Part shown: one piece after another, positions 17,178 through 24,470 of the stretch
Position numbering within the stretch: position 1 is the stretch's first letter
Layout: each line of letters begins with the position of its first letter
Assembly (NCBI GenBank): GCA_036720245.1
Contig: DAIMNI010000018.1
Span: 1 to 33,084, forward strand
DNA length: 33,084 bases
From: JAAZMA01 sp036720245
GTDB taxonomy: Bacteria; Bacillota; Clostridia; Tissierellales; Tepidimicrobiaceae
Reading direction: 5' to 3'
Made by a program: the position numbers and the translations under genes
Notes under the pieces: generated by a model
The model's database searches: none
What the model was told of the DNA's origin: nothing
The model's input: only the letters and a program-made list of their open reading frames with translations

Positions 17178-17527
17178 AATACTTCTTTCCATTCCTCTTC
17201 TTTAAATCCTGTTAATACAATATCTCCCCCTACTAAAACAGGTCTTTTAACTAGCATACCATCTGTTGCTAAGACTTTGGCAATTTCATCTAAAGACATA
17301 TTATCTATTTTGTCCTTTAATCCCAATTCTCTATATATTTTCCCACTGGTATTAAAAAATCTTTTTATAGGATAGTTGCTTTTTTCTATCCATTCTTTTA
17401 GTTCTTCTTCAGTGGGATTATCTTTTTTAATATCCCTTTCAACATAGGATATATTATTTTCATCTAGAAAACTTCTAGCTTTTTTACAGGTGCTTCATCT
17501 GGAATAGCAGATAAATTGATAGTCCAT
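17168..17527 (-). CDS. ArsC/Spx-family thioredoxin-fold protein, predicted selenoprotein (TGA = Sec11)
   Basis: Reading the minus strand from ATG 17527 (AGGAGG seven bases upstream) gives 119 residues, interrupted only by an in-frame TGA at 17495-17497 (codon 11). With U for TGA the N-terminus is MDYQFICYSRUSTCKKARSF. The ArsC/Spx/YffB family has Cys at this place (RCSTCKKA), so TGA replaces exactly the first Cys of the CxxC redox site and Cys14 remains. The rest is intact and typical: FFNTSGKIYRELGLKDK (57-73), TDGMLVKRPVLVGGD (88-102, with the conserved Arg95 and Pro96), GFKEEEW. A 6-bp hairpin follows the TGA at a distance fitting a bacterial SECIS. TGA is an ordinary stop in other genes here, so local recoding is the natural reading. 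The alternative is a single-base nonsense mutation. Likely a cytoplasmic thiol/selenol oxidoreductase; true arsenate reduction is not implied. Confidence 0.8.
17464..17497 (-). promoter_or_regulatory. Putative bacterial SECIS element with its UGA
   Basis: On the minus strand the UGA is followed, 16 bases on, by arms CTAGAA and TTCTAG (17473-17478 and 17464-17469) with a GTT apical loop. The loop begins 22 bases after the UGA and its first base is G, matching the general description of bacterial SECIS hairpins (short stem, G at the start of the loop, roughly 16-37 bases from the UGA). The stem is short and rather AU-rich, so folding should be tested. Confidence 0.65.
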
Positions 17528-17618
17528 AAATTTTCCTCCTATAATGTATTTATAGTTTATATACCCTGTTAGAGTAGAATACCTACTTTTATTATAAATA
17601 ATAATATGTTTTAAAAAA

Positions 17619-17647
17619 GGTGGCAATCAAAACGTCCCCTTGCCACC
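17619..17647 (-). repeat. Hairpin repeat, copy 3 (inverted), supplying the end of a gene
   Basis: The 8-bp arms GGTGGCAA and TTGCCACC enclose the loop TCAAAACGTCCCC, the reverse complement of the loop in copies 1 and 2. The arms carry G-C pairs where copy 2 has A-T pairs. The stop codon and the last residues (GGKGTF) of the carbonic-anhydrase-like gene are encoded inside it. Confidence 0.88.
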
Positions 17648-18145
17648 TAAATGCTTTTTATACAATTCATTATATCTTATGGCGTTTGCTTTTACTGATT
17701 CTATTTCTTTTTCTGTTACTTGTCTGACTACTTTTCCGGGTATTCCTACTACTAATGAATTTGCTGGGATTTCTTTTCCTTCTGTAACTACAGTTCCTGC
17801 TCCTATAATACAATTATCTCCTATAATTGCATTATTTAATATAATGGCTCCCATGCCTATTAGGCAATTGTCTCCTACAGTGCAACCATGGACTATGGCA
17901 TTGTGGCCTACTACTGTATAGTTACCTATTTTTGTCGGTATATTGGTCTCAGTATGAACTGTAGAATTGTCCTGGATATTGGAGTATTTCCCTATGCTTA
18001 TATTTTCAATATCTCCTCTAAGTACTGCATTGTACCAAATACTAGTGCCTTCCCCTATATTTACATCTCCAATTACTGCTGCATTTTCAGCTATAAAGCT
18101 GTTTTCATGAATACTAGGTTTTGCGTTTTTTAGATTTTTTATCAT
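17627..18145 (-). CDS. Gamma-carbonic-anhydrase-like hexapeptide-repeat protein
   Basis: The 172-residue protein is a left-handed beta-helix of hexapeptide repeats from about residue 12 to 135, ending in a C-terminal helix. The three zinc ligands of the gamma-carbonic-anhydrase family are present as H64 (STVH), H81 and H86 (VGHNAIVH), and the family phrases WYNAVLRGD and IGMGAII are clear. Such proteins are trimers; some hydrate carbon dioxide, but many YrdA/PaaY-like members have no proven activity. The start ATG follows GGGAG. The last six residues come from an inserted hairpin repeat, so the natural C-terminus may once have been different. Upstream lies a nitroreductase in the same direction, 56 bases away. 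Confidence 0.9.
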   Translation of the reverse strand: MIKNLKNAKPSIHENSFIAENAAVIGDVNIGEGTSIWYNAVLRGDIENISIGKYSNIQDNSTVHTETNIPTKIGNYTVVGHNAIVHGCTVGDNCLIGMGAIILNNAIIGDNCIIGAGTVVTEGKEIPANSLVVGIPGKVVRQVTEKEIESVKANAIRYNELYKKHLGGKGTF

Positions 18146-18201
18146 GTGTTTCTCCCTTCAACTATTATTTCTTTATTTCTACTGCTAAATTTGCTCCTAT
18201 C

Positions 18202-18708
18202 TTAGAATTTATCATAGCTTACAATTTCATCTATTGGTTTTCTTGGCCTTGGGGCTGGAGATTCATCTGGATATCCAAGTGGAGTTATAGAAACTACCCT
18301 TACTTCATCTGGAACTTCTAACACTTTTTTAACTGCTCTTTCATCATAACTGCCTAGCCAACAGGTGCCTAATCCCTCTTCATAGGCTTTAAGTATCATA
18401 TAAGCAGTGGCTATGGATAAATCTATAGTATATCTTGGTTGGCCACCTTTCATAATGGAATTAGGTTCTGTGCCACAGCATACTAGGATTATTGGTGCTC
18501 CCCCTACAAAAGGCTGACCTATGGCCTTTGTTAATTCTTCCCTTACTTTATCATCTCTTACCACAATAAACTTCCAATTTTGCTCATTCTTAGCAGAAGG
18601 AGAAAGCCTTGCAGCTTCTAATACTTTTTGTAGTTTTTCTTCTTCTACTGGCTTATTACTATATTTTCTTATACTTCTCCTTTGTTCAATTGCAGTAAAA
18701 ACATCCAT
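18202..18708 (-). CDS. Nitroreductase family protein (FMN-dependent)
   Basis: The 168-residue protein begins MDVFTAIEQRRSIRKY, the FMN-phosphate-binding start of nitroreductases. It continues with EAARLSPSAKNEQNWKFIVV and ends with GLGTCWLGSYD and PLGYPDESPAPRPRKP, all standard for the short clostridial members of the family. These are usually dimeric flavoproteins that reduce nitro compounds, quinones or flavins with NAD(P)H; the substrate cannot be assigned. The start ATG follows AGGGAGGT. It may be co-transcribed with the carbonic-anhydrase-like gene. Confidence 0.9.
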   Translation of the reverse strand: MDVFTAIEQRRSIRKYSNKPVEEEKLQKVLEAARLSPSAKNEQNWKFIVVRDDKVREELTKAIGQPFVGGAPIILVCCGTEPNSIMKGGQPRYTIDLSIATAYMILKAYEEGLGTCWLGSYDERAVKKVLEVPDEVRVVSITPLGYPDESPAPRPRKPIDEIVSYDKF

Positions 18709-18765
18709 TTTAATACCTCCCTATAAACTTTATTATACTTTAATTTATTATATCATAAACACACT

Positions 18766-18799
18766 ATAAATAAATAACCACCGTGAATTAAGACGGTGG
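18766..18799 (-). terminator. Terminator of the murein-peptide operon
   Basis: On the minus strand arms CCACCGT and ACGGTGG enclose an 8-base loop and are followed by TTATTTATTTAT. It lies 15 bases beyond the NlpC/P60 gene. Confidence 0.75.
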
Positions 18800-18813
18800 C
18801 CTTTGCCTTTTTA

Positions 18814-19638
18814 TTAAAATATTGTGCCTATATCTGTTATAGTTTTAGCTAAATTGGCTTTAAAATCTTCATCTTTTGGATTTAAACTATTAATATCTAC
18901 TCCATTATTATCTGAACTAGAGTGTATATATTTATCACCCCCTATATACATGGCCACATGGCCTGGCCAAAATAGTAAATCTCCTGGTTTTATTTCTTCT
19001 AATTCAATTTTTTTCATATATTCATCTTTTCTTAAGGCATCCCTATAAATAATAATTCCATTTAGCATATAAGATATGGAACATAGGCCTGAGCAATCTA
19101 TACCTAGAGGGCTTTTACCACCCCATCTATATTGACTTCCCATATATAGCATGGCAGTATCTACTAATCTTTTTCTTAATTCTTCTTCATTTTCTACATT
19201 ATAGCTATTTATCTTTCCTCCTACAAAGGCTTTTTTTACCCAGCCCTTGTTTCCATCTGCCAATTGGACTTCTATCCAATTTTTTTCTTCTTTTCCAGTT
19301 AGTATTATAGAGGCACCTCTAGTTAATAGTTTTACCAGATGCCCCTGATATTTTGCTTCTGGCAATACATCTACTACAGAATGGGTAATAATATGATTTG
19401 CATTTTCTTCCCATACTTTTAGCTTTTCTTCATCTAATATCATATTAGATTCATGTACATATCCATAATAATTATAATGGGTTTCTACGTGGTACCAACC
19501 ATCACCTACATCTTCTAAAAGCTTTACTATCATTCCATAAAGTCCTTCATCGGCCATTTCACTATCAAATCTTGGATGTAAATTAATTGGGACGACTACT
19601 TCATTTAAAATCCCATATTCTATTTTATTTACTTTCAA
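18814..19638 (-). CDS. NlpC/P60 gamma-D-glutamyl-diamino-acid endopeptidase, YkfC-like
   Basis: The protein has two SH3-like domains (about residues 15-70 and 88-145) and an NlpC/P60 cysteine peptidase domain (155-277). Catalytic residues by the longest frame numbering are C185 (GIDCSGL), H230 (GHVAMYIG) and H242 (YIHSSS). YkfC-type enzymes cut the gamma-D-Glu to diamino-acid bond of free murein peptides. No signal peptide is visible, which fits action in the cytoplasm on imported peptides. The in-frame GTG at 19647 is part of the ribosome-binding site GAGGTGAT; I place the start at TTG 19638, giving 274 residues. It begins five bases after the serine-hydrolase stop and is the last gene of the cluster. 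Confidence 0.87.
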   Translation of the reverse strand: MKVNKIEYGILNEVVVPINLHPRFDSEMADEGLYGMIVKLLEDVGDGWYHVETHYNYYGYVHESNMILDEEKLKVWEENANHIITHSVVDVLPEAKYQGHLVKLLTRGASIILTGKEEKNWIEVQLADGNKGWVKKAFVGGKINSYNVENEEELRKRLVDTAMLYMGSQYRWGGKSPLGIDCSGLCSISYMLNGIIIYRDALRKDEYMKKIELEEIKPGDLLFWPGHVAMYIGGDKYIHSSSDNNGVDINSLNPKDEDFKANLAKTITDIGTIF

Positions 19639-19643
19639 ATATA

Positions 19644-20414
19644 TCACCTCGTAAAATAATCATATACTAATTTTGAAATTTTTCCTATGGTTTTTTTGCC
19701 TACTATATCGTCTTTAGCATCTGTGGTAAAAACACCTATTAAATAATCTAGATTTTCTAAATAAAATATGCCTATATCGTGATTAATCCCAGTTAATTCT
19801 CCTGTTTTATTGGCTAAATTTACATCCCCTACAATATATCTAGGAAGTTTATCCCTATGTCTTTGCATTTTCAATATGTCTATCATCATATCACAAGATT
19901 TAGCGCTTAGAATAGATTTATTATAGATTTTATCCATAATTAAAGCCATATCCATAGCAGTGGTTAAATTTTCTTTACCTAATTTAGCTCTTTCAAAATC
20001 CATCATTTTCCTTTGTAAAACAGTATTTTTGCAATTTAAAAGCTTTGCCATTTTATTTATTTCTTCATAGCCTAAAGTTTCAATTAATACATTAGTTGCC
20101 GTATTGTCGCTAATAATTATCATCCATATTATTAAATCTATAAAACTATATTCATCTTCATCTAATTCTGTTATTATACTAAAATCAACTCTATCCTTTT
20201 CATCTACTTTTATTTTTTCATCTATCTTATATTCGCCTAATTCTATTCTACGGAAGGCTTCTACCATAATTAAAATTTTTATGGTACTGGCAGAGGGAAA
20301 TACTTTTTCTTCATTATATTTAAATATCCATTTATTTTCACTTAAATTTTTTAATACTACTGAAACTTCTTCCTCTGTAGATTTTATTTCCTTTAAAATA
20401 AGTTCTTCTATCAT
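19644..20414 (-). CDS. Class A beta-lactamase-like serine hydrolase without signal peptide
   Basis: The protein has the three active-site motifs of the serine beta-lactamase/PBP fold: SxxK as STIK, SDN (ISDNTATN) and KTG (ANKTGELTG). By the longest frame these are residues 47-50, 106-108 and 207-209. The omega-loop region reads MDFERAKLGKEN; I cannot match the ExxLN of true class A lactamases with confidence. There is no signal peptide or membrane segment, so the enzyme appears cytoplasmic. Wedged between the importer ATPase and the NlpC/P60 enzyme, it may act on imported murein peptides rather than on antibiotics; that is inference. The stop of the ATPase gene overlaps the start region; ATG 20414 (256 residues) is best spaced from AGGTG, with GTG 20426 and two ATGs as alternatives. 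Confidence 0.8.
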   Translation of the reverse strand: MIEELILKEIKSTEEEVSVVLKNLSENKWIFKYNEEKVFPSASTIKILIMVEAFRRIELGEYKIDEKIKVDEKDRVDFSIITELDEDEYSFIDLIIWMIIISDNTATNVLIETLGYEEINKMAKLLNCKNTVLQRKMMDFERAKLGKENLTTAMDMALIMDKIYNKSILSAKSCDMMIDILKMQRHRDKLPRYIVGDVNLANKTGELTGINHDIGIFYLENLDYLIGVFTTDAKDDIVGKKTIGKISKLVYDYFTR

Positions 20415-20422
20415 TTTCATCA

Positions 20423-22417
20423 TCACCTACTGTATTTTTCTAATTTTCCTAAATATGCATCTAATTCTCTATCATTGGCCAAAATAAAATGTTCTGGTTC
20501 TATTTCTACCCACCTTGGTGGTTCTTTTTCATAATTATGGATACTTGGATCATATATTTCTAATTTTTTATTTCTTTCAAGTCTAGGATCTGGCAAAGGT
20601 ATTGCAGAAAACAATGCCCTAGTATAGGGATGAAGTGGATGCTCATATAGCTTTTCTGTTTCTGCCAATTCCACTATACGTCCCTTATGAATTACCGCTA
20701 CTCTGTCTGTAATAAACCGTACAACAGACAAATCATGGGCAATAAATAAATAAGTTAAACCTTTTTCTTTTTGAAGTTCACTCATTAAATTTAATACCTG
20801 TGCTCTAATGGAAACATCTAGTGCAGATATAGGCTCATCTGCAATAATTAGATCTGGCTCCATTATAAGTGCTCTTGCCACACCTATTCTTTGTCTTTGC
20901 CCTCCAGAGAACTCATGGGGGAAACGACTTAAAAATTCAGGCAATAATCCTACATCTAAAACTGCCTTTTCTACTTTTTCTTTTCTTTCCTCATCATCTT
21001 TATAATTTTTTAAATTATATAATCCTTCTGATACTATATATTCCACCTTTGCCCTCTCATTTAAAGAGGCCATTGGGTCTTGAAAAATCATTTGGACCCT
21101 TCTAGTTACTTCTTTATCCAGTTCCTTATTTATTTTCCCGTTAATTTTTTTGCCATCAAATATTATGTCTCCACCGGCTGTTTCGTTTAAACGGATAATA
21201 GCTCTACCTATGGTGGTTTTACCAGAGCCTGATTCTCCAACTAATCCAAAGGTTTCACCTTTATATATATTAAAACTTACATCATTTACTGCTACAAACT
21301 TATCTTTTTTCCGTCTTCCAAACTCTACCCTTAAATTTTTGACATCTAATAATACTTCTTTGTTACCTTTAGGCATTTTCGGTTTCCCTGAACTCTGCCT
21401 TGATATTTTTATGGGTTTATGGGGAGCCACATGTGATGCCCTAGGGTCTAGTAGCCATGTTTTGGCCTTATGTGTAGGGCTTACTTCAAAATATGATGGC
21501 CTTTTTACAAAATCTATTTTTAAAGCATTGGGATTTCTAGGTGCAAAGGCATCCCCTTTTATTTCATAAAATAAATTTGGTGGAGTACCTTCAATGGAAA
21601 ACAATGGTTCTCCCTTTACCCCTAATTGTGGCAATGAGGACAGCAATGCCCAAGTATAGGGATGTTGTGGATTATAGAAAATTTCCTCACATAGTCCTAT
21701 TTCTATAATATCTCCTGCATACATAACAGCTATTCTATCAGCCACATTGGCTACAACACCTAAATCGTGAGTAATATATATTACAGTTAAATTGTATTTT
21801 TCTTTAAGATCCTTTAATAAATTTAAAATTTGTGCCTGTATTGTAACATCTAATGCTGTAGTTGGCTCATCACATATTAAAATCCTTGGATTACAAGCTA
21901 CCGATATGGCTATAACTACTCTTTGTCTCATGCCTCCAGAGAATTCATGGGGATATTGATGGTATCTTTTTTCTGGTTCATTAATTCCCACATCATCTAA
22001 TATTTCTATGGTTTTTTTCTTTGCTTCTTCCCCATGTATACCTTGATGTAATTCAATGGCTTCCTGTACCTGTTTTCCAATTATTTTTAATGGGTTTAGA
22101 GAAGTCATTGGGTCTTGAAATACCATGGCAATTTTTTTGCCTCTGATATTAATCCATTCATCTTCAGTATCATATTTAGATATATCTTCTTCTTCAAAAA
22201 TAATTTCACCAGAGTCTATCCAACCATTACCATCTAATAAACCCATAAAACTTTTAGTAAATACTGATTTTCCCGAGCCTGATTCCCCTACTATGGCCAA
22301 ACTTTCACCTTCGTACAAATCAAGAGAAGCCCCTCTTATGGCTGTTAAAACCTGTCCCCTTAAATGAAATTTAATTACTAAATCTTTGACTGATAATATT
22401 ATATTTTTATCTTCCAT
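20423..22417 (-). CDS. Fused DppD-DppF peptide ABC transporter ATPase
   Basis: The 664-residue protein holds two complete ABC ATPases. The first has Walker A GESGSGKS (44-51), signature FSGGMRQRVVIA and ILICDEPTTALD. The second has GESGSGKTT (about 391-399), signature FSGGQRQRIGVARAL and LIIADEPISALD. The linker, about residues 285-360, replaces the usual OppD tail and lacks its cysteine cluster; the second half also ends without the CxxC-type peptide-importer extension. Fusing the D and F subunits ensures one-to-one pairing on the permease dimer. The start ATG follows AGGAGG, and the permease gene ends 11 bases upstream. Confidence 0.9.
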   Translation of the reverse strand: MEDKNIILSVKDLVIKFHLRGQVLTAIRGASLDLYEGESLAIVGESGSGKSVFTKSFMGLLDGNGWIDSGEIIFEEEDISKYDTEDEWINIRGKKIAMVFQDPMTSLNPLKIIGKQVQEAIELHQGIHGEEAKKKTIEILDDVGINEPEKRYHQYPHEFSGGMRQRVVIAISVACNPRILICDEPTTALDVTIQAQILNLLKDLKEKYNLTVIYITHDLGVVANVADRIAVMYAGDIIEIGLCEEIFYNPQHPYTWALLSSLPQLGVKGEPLFSIEGTPPNLFYEIKGDAFAPRNPNALKIDFVKRPSYFEVSPTHKAKTWLLDPRASHVAPHKPIKISRQSSGKPKMPKGNKEVLLDVKNLRVEFGRRKKDKFVAVNDVSFNIYKGETFGLVGESGSGKTTIGRAIIRLNETAGGDIIFDGKKINGKINKELDKEVTRRVQMIFQDPMASLNERAKVEYIVSEGLYNLKNYKDDEERKEKVEKAVLDVGLLPEFLSRFPHEFSGGQRQRIGVARALIMEPDLIIADEPISALDVSIRAQVLNLMSELQKEKGLTYLFIAHDLSVVRFITDRVAVIHKGRIVELAETEKLYEHPLHPYTRALFSAIPLPDPRLERNKKLEIYDPSIHNYEKEPPRWVEIEPEHFILANDRELDAYLGKLEKYSR

Positions 22418-22428
22418 GATATAACCTC

Positions 22429-23418
22429 CTATACATGGTTTTTAGGATCTGCTGAATCGGCGAAAACATTTCCCATTATATAAAAAGATATGGTTATTAT
22501 AGAAACAATTATAGATGGGAAAATCAATTGATACCTTTGTGATGGAATCATCATAAGGGTTCTACCTTCATCAATAAGATTGCCTAATGACGGTATGCTT
22601 ACAGGTAGCCCTAATCCTATATATGTTAAAAACACTTCATAGCCTATGGTAGATGCAATGGATAATGCTGTACTTAATACAATTACTGATACTAAATAAG
22701 GTAATAGATTTTTGGTTACTATTTTCCAAGTAGGAGTACCTAAACATTTAGATGCTAAATTGTATTCTCTATCTCTAATGATTATAGTAAGATTTCTTAC
22801 AAAACGTGCCATACCAATCCAGCTAGTTAAACATATGGATATTATCATAGTAGACATACTAGGCCTTAGAATATAGGTCATTAAAATCATAATTATGGTA
22901 TTGGGTATATTGTTAAGCACATTATATATTTCTGTTAAAGGCCTATCCAGCCATTTTACATAGCCCCAGGCTGCACCAATAATAATTCCTGCTACAGCCT
23001 CCCATAATGCTACAATTATACCAATCATTAGAGAGGTTCTAGAACCATTCCATACACGAGACCATAAATCTTGACCTATGGAATTTGTACCAAACCAAAA
23101 TTCTTTGCTAGGTGGTTGATTACCCATGGGCATTTTAGTATCTGGGTCTATATGGATTTTAGTTGGACTTTTTTGATTGGGTATATAAGGTTGAATAAAT
23201 GTAAATAAAAGTAATACTGTCATTAAAATTAAACAAAATTTAGCCACTTTATTACTAAAGAAAACTTGCCAAGTGGAGCGCCAATAGGAGTAATTAGAAT
23301 AGCCTCCCCTTTCTGCTTCTGTTTCATCATGTTTTGCAAGTTCAAATAAATCATCTAGATCTTCTATTAAACCATTTTCTATGGAATCCGTATGTTCACT
23401 TATGATTTTACTAACCAT
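22429..23418 (-). CDS. Peptide ABC transporter permease, DppC type
   Basis: The 329-residue permease has an unusually long cytoplasmic N-terminus (about 65 residues, rich in acidic residues, NGLIEDLDDLFELAKHDETE). A first helix follows, then the OppC hallmark FWFGTNSIGQDLWSRVWNGSR, five more helices, and the EAA coupling loop REYNLASKCLGTPTWKIV. It ends FADSADPKNH. Its ATG shares a base with the stop of the DppB-type gene (TAATG), so the two permeases are translationally coupled. It is more diverged than the permease of the first operon. Confidence 0.9.
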   Translation of the reverse strand: MVSKIISEHTDSIENGLIEDLDDLFELAKHDETEAERGGYSNYSYWRSTWQVFFSNKVAKFCLILMTVLLLFTFIQPYIPNQKSPTKIHIDPDTKMPMGNQPPSKEFWFGTNSIGQDLWSRVWNGSRTSLMIGIIVALWEAVAGIIIGAAWGYVKWLDRPLTEIYNVLNNIPNTIIMILMTYILRPSMSTMIISICLTSWIGMARFVRNLTIIIRDREYNLASKCLGTPTWKIVTKNLLPYLVSVIVLSTALSIASTIGYEVFLTYIGLGLPVSIPSLGNLIDEGRTLMMIPSQRYQLIFPSIIVSIITISFYIMGNVFADSADPKNHV

Positions 23419-24372
23419 TATCTAGCGCCCCCTTTTCTTTCAAGTTTAATTCTTGGGTCAAATGTCGCCATTAATATATCACCTAAAAATAATCCAATAA
23501 TACCTATTGAGGCATAGATAATTACTAAAGCTTGTACCAATACATTGTCTTGCCTTCCAATGGCTTCAACTAATAGTCCTCCCATGCCAGGTATGGAATA
23601 TAAGGATTCTATATAGATTGAGCCAGATATAGTAAATAATATGGCAGAAGGTAAATATTGTGCCATTGGTACAAAAGCATTTCTAAACACATGGCTTACC
23701 ATGATTTCCCTACTTTTTAATCCTTTGGCTCTAGCCAGTTTTACATAATCTTTATTTAATTCATCTACCATATATCTTNNNNNNNNNNCTCATCCACATG
23801 GCATAACTAGCAATACCCCCGAGAGACATGGATATTATAGGTAAAATCCAAGATTTTGGCTTGTCTATATTAAATAACATGGGAAGTTTAAAAAGCTTAG
23901 TCAGATATAATTGTAAAAATAGATAATAAACAGCTGATGGTACAGCATTTATAAATACAATATATCCAGTACCAAAATTATCCCAAAAACCCGATTTGTT
24001 TCTAGCCATACCAATACCCAAACTTACTCCAAGAAGCAAGGAAACTGCTATAGCTCCTAAACCAAAGTATAAAGAATAAGATATTTTTGGTTTTATTATA
24101 TCTACAACTGGAACTTTAGGTCTAAAGGTAAGGGATTGTCCTAAATCTCCTTTAAATAATTTTTTGTAGAAGTTTAATAGTTGGATATACATAGGATCCC
24201 TAAGACCCATACTTTCTAATATGGCTTCTTTTTGATACTCATCTAATTTTTCATAAGCATCTCCAAAATAGCCTTCTTCAGGCATTAATCTCATTAGAAG
24301 AAATACTATTGTAATTATAATAAATAAAGTAAGTAAAGATTGTAATAATCTTTTAATAGAGTATTTTAGCAT
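23418..24372 (-). CDS. Peptide ABC transporter permease, DppB type (interrupted by N run)
   Basis: The gene reads MLKYSIKRLLQSLLTLFIIITIVF at its start and continues as an OppB-type permease to AMWM, where 10 Ns interrupt it. After the Ns the sequence resumes in a different frame as RYMVDELNKDYVKLARAKGLK, the EAA coupling loop. If the Ns are simply removed the two sides join in frame as ATG AGA AGA TAT (MRRYM), the expected family sequence, giving 314 residues, a normal length. So this is one intact gene, not two. It ends DPRIKLERKGGAR. A stem-loop lies between it and the upstream binding-protein gene. Confidence 0.9.
23779..23788. other. Assembly gap (10 Ns)
   Basis: Ten undetermined bases inside the DppB-type permease gene. 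The flanks join perfectly in frame when the Ns are deleted, so the gap is probably a scaffolding placeholder of zero true length. Confidence 0.95.
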
Positions 24373-24435
24373 CTTTTCCCTCTTTTCTATATGTCAACTA
24401 TTTTGTTTAGTTTTATGTCTAAGGTTTTACTATAA

Positions 24436-24465
24436 ACACCTAGGGATTTACCTATCCCTAGGTGT
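24436..24465 (-). terminator. Stem-loop between the binding-protein and permease genes
   Basis: Arms ACACCTAGGGAT and ATCCCTAGGTGT (12 bp) enclose a 6-base loop, starting six bases after the binding-protein stop. On the minus strand no clean T tract follows, so it is probably a partial terminator or protects the 3' end of the binding-protein message. Confidence 0.65.
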
Positions 24466-24470
24466 AAAGT

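Noticed and set aside
17168..17527. General reassignment of TGA to an amino acid in this genome
   Set aside because: Several ordinary genes end at TGA (for example 14174, 17627, 19644), and the residue expected at this site is Cys.
19644..20426. Antibiotic-resistance beta-lactamase
   Set aside because: No signal peptide, no confident ExxLN motif, and peptide-metabolism context.
23418..24372. Two separate permease genes or a real frameshift
   Set aside because: The break coincides with the N run and disappears when the Ns are removed.
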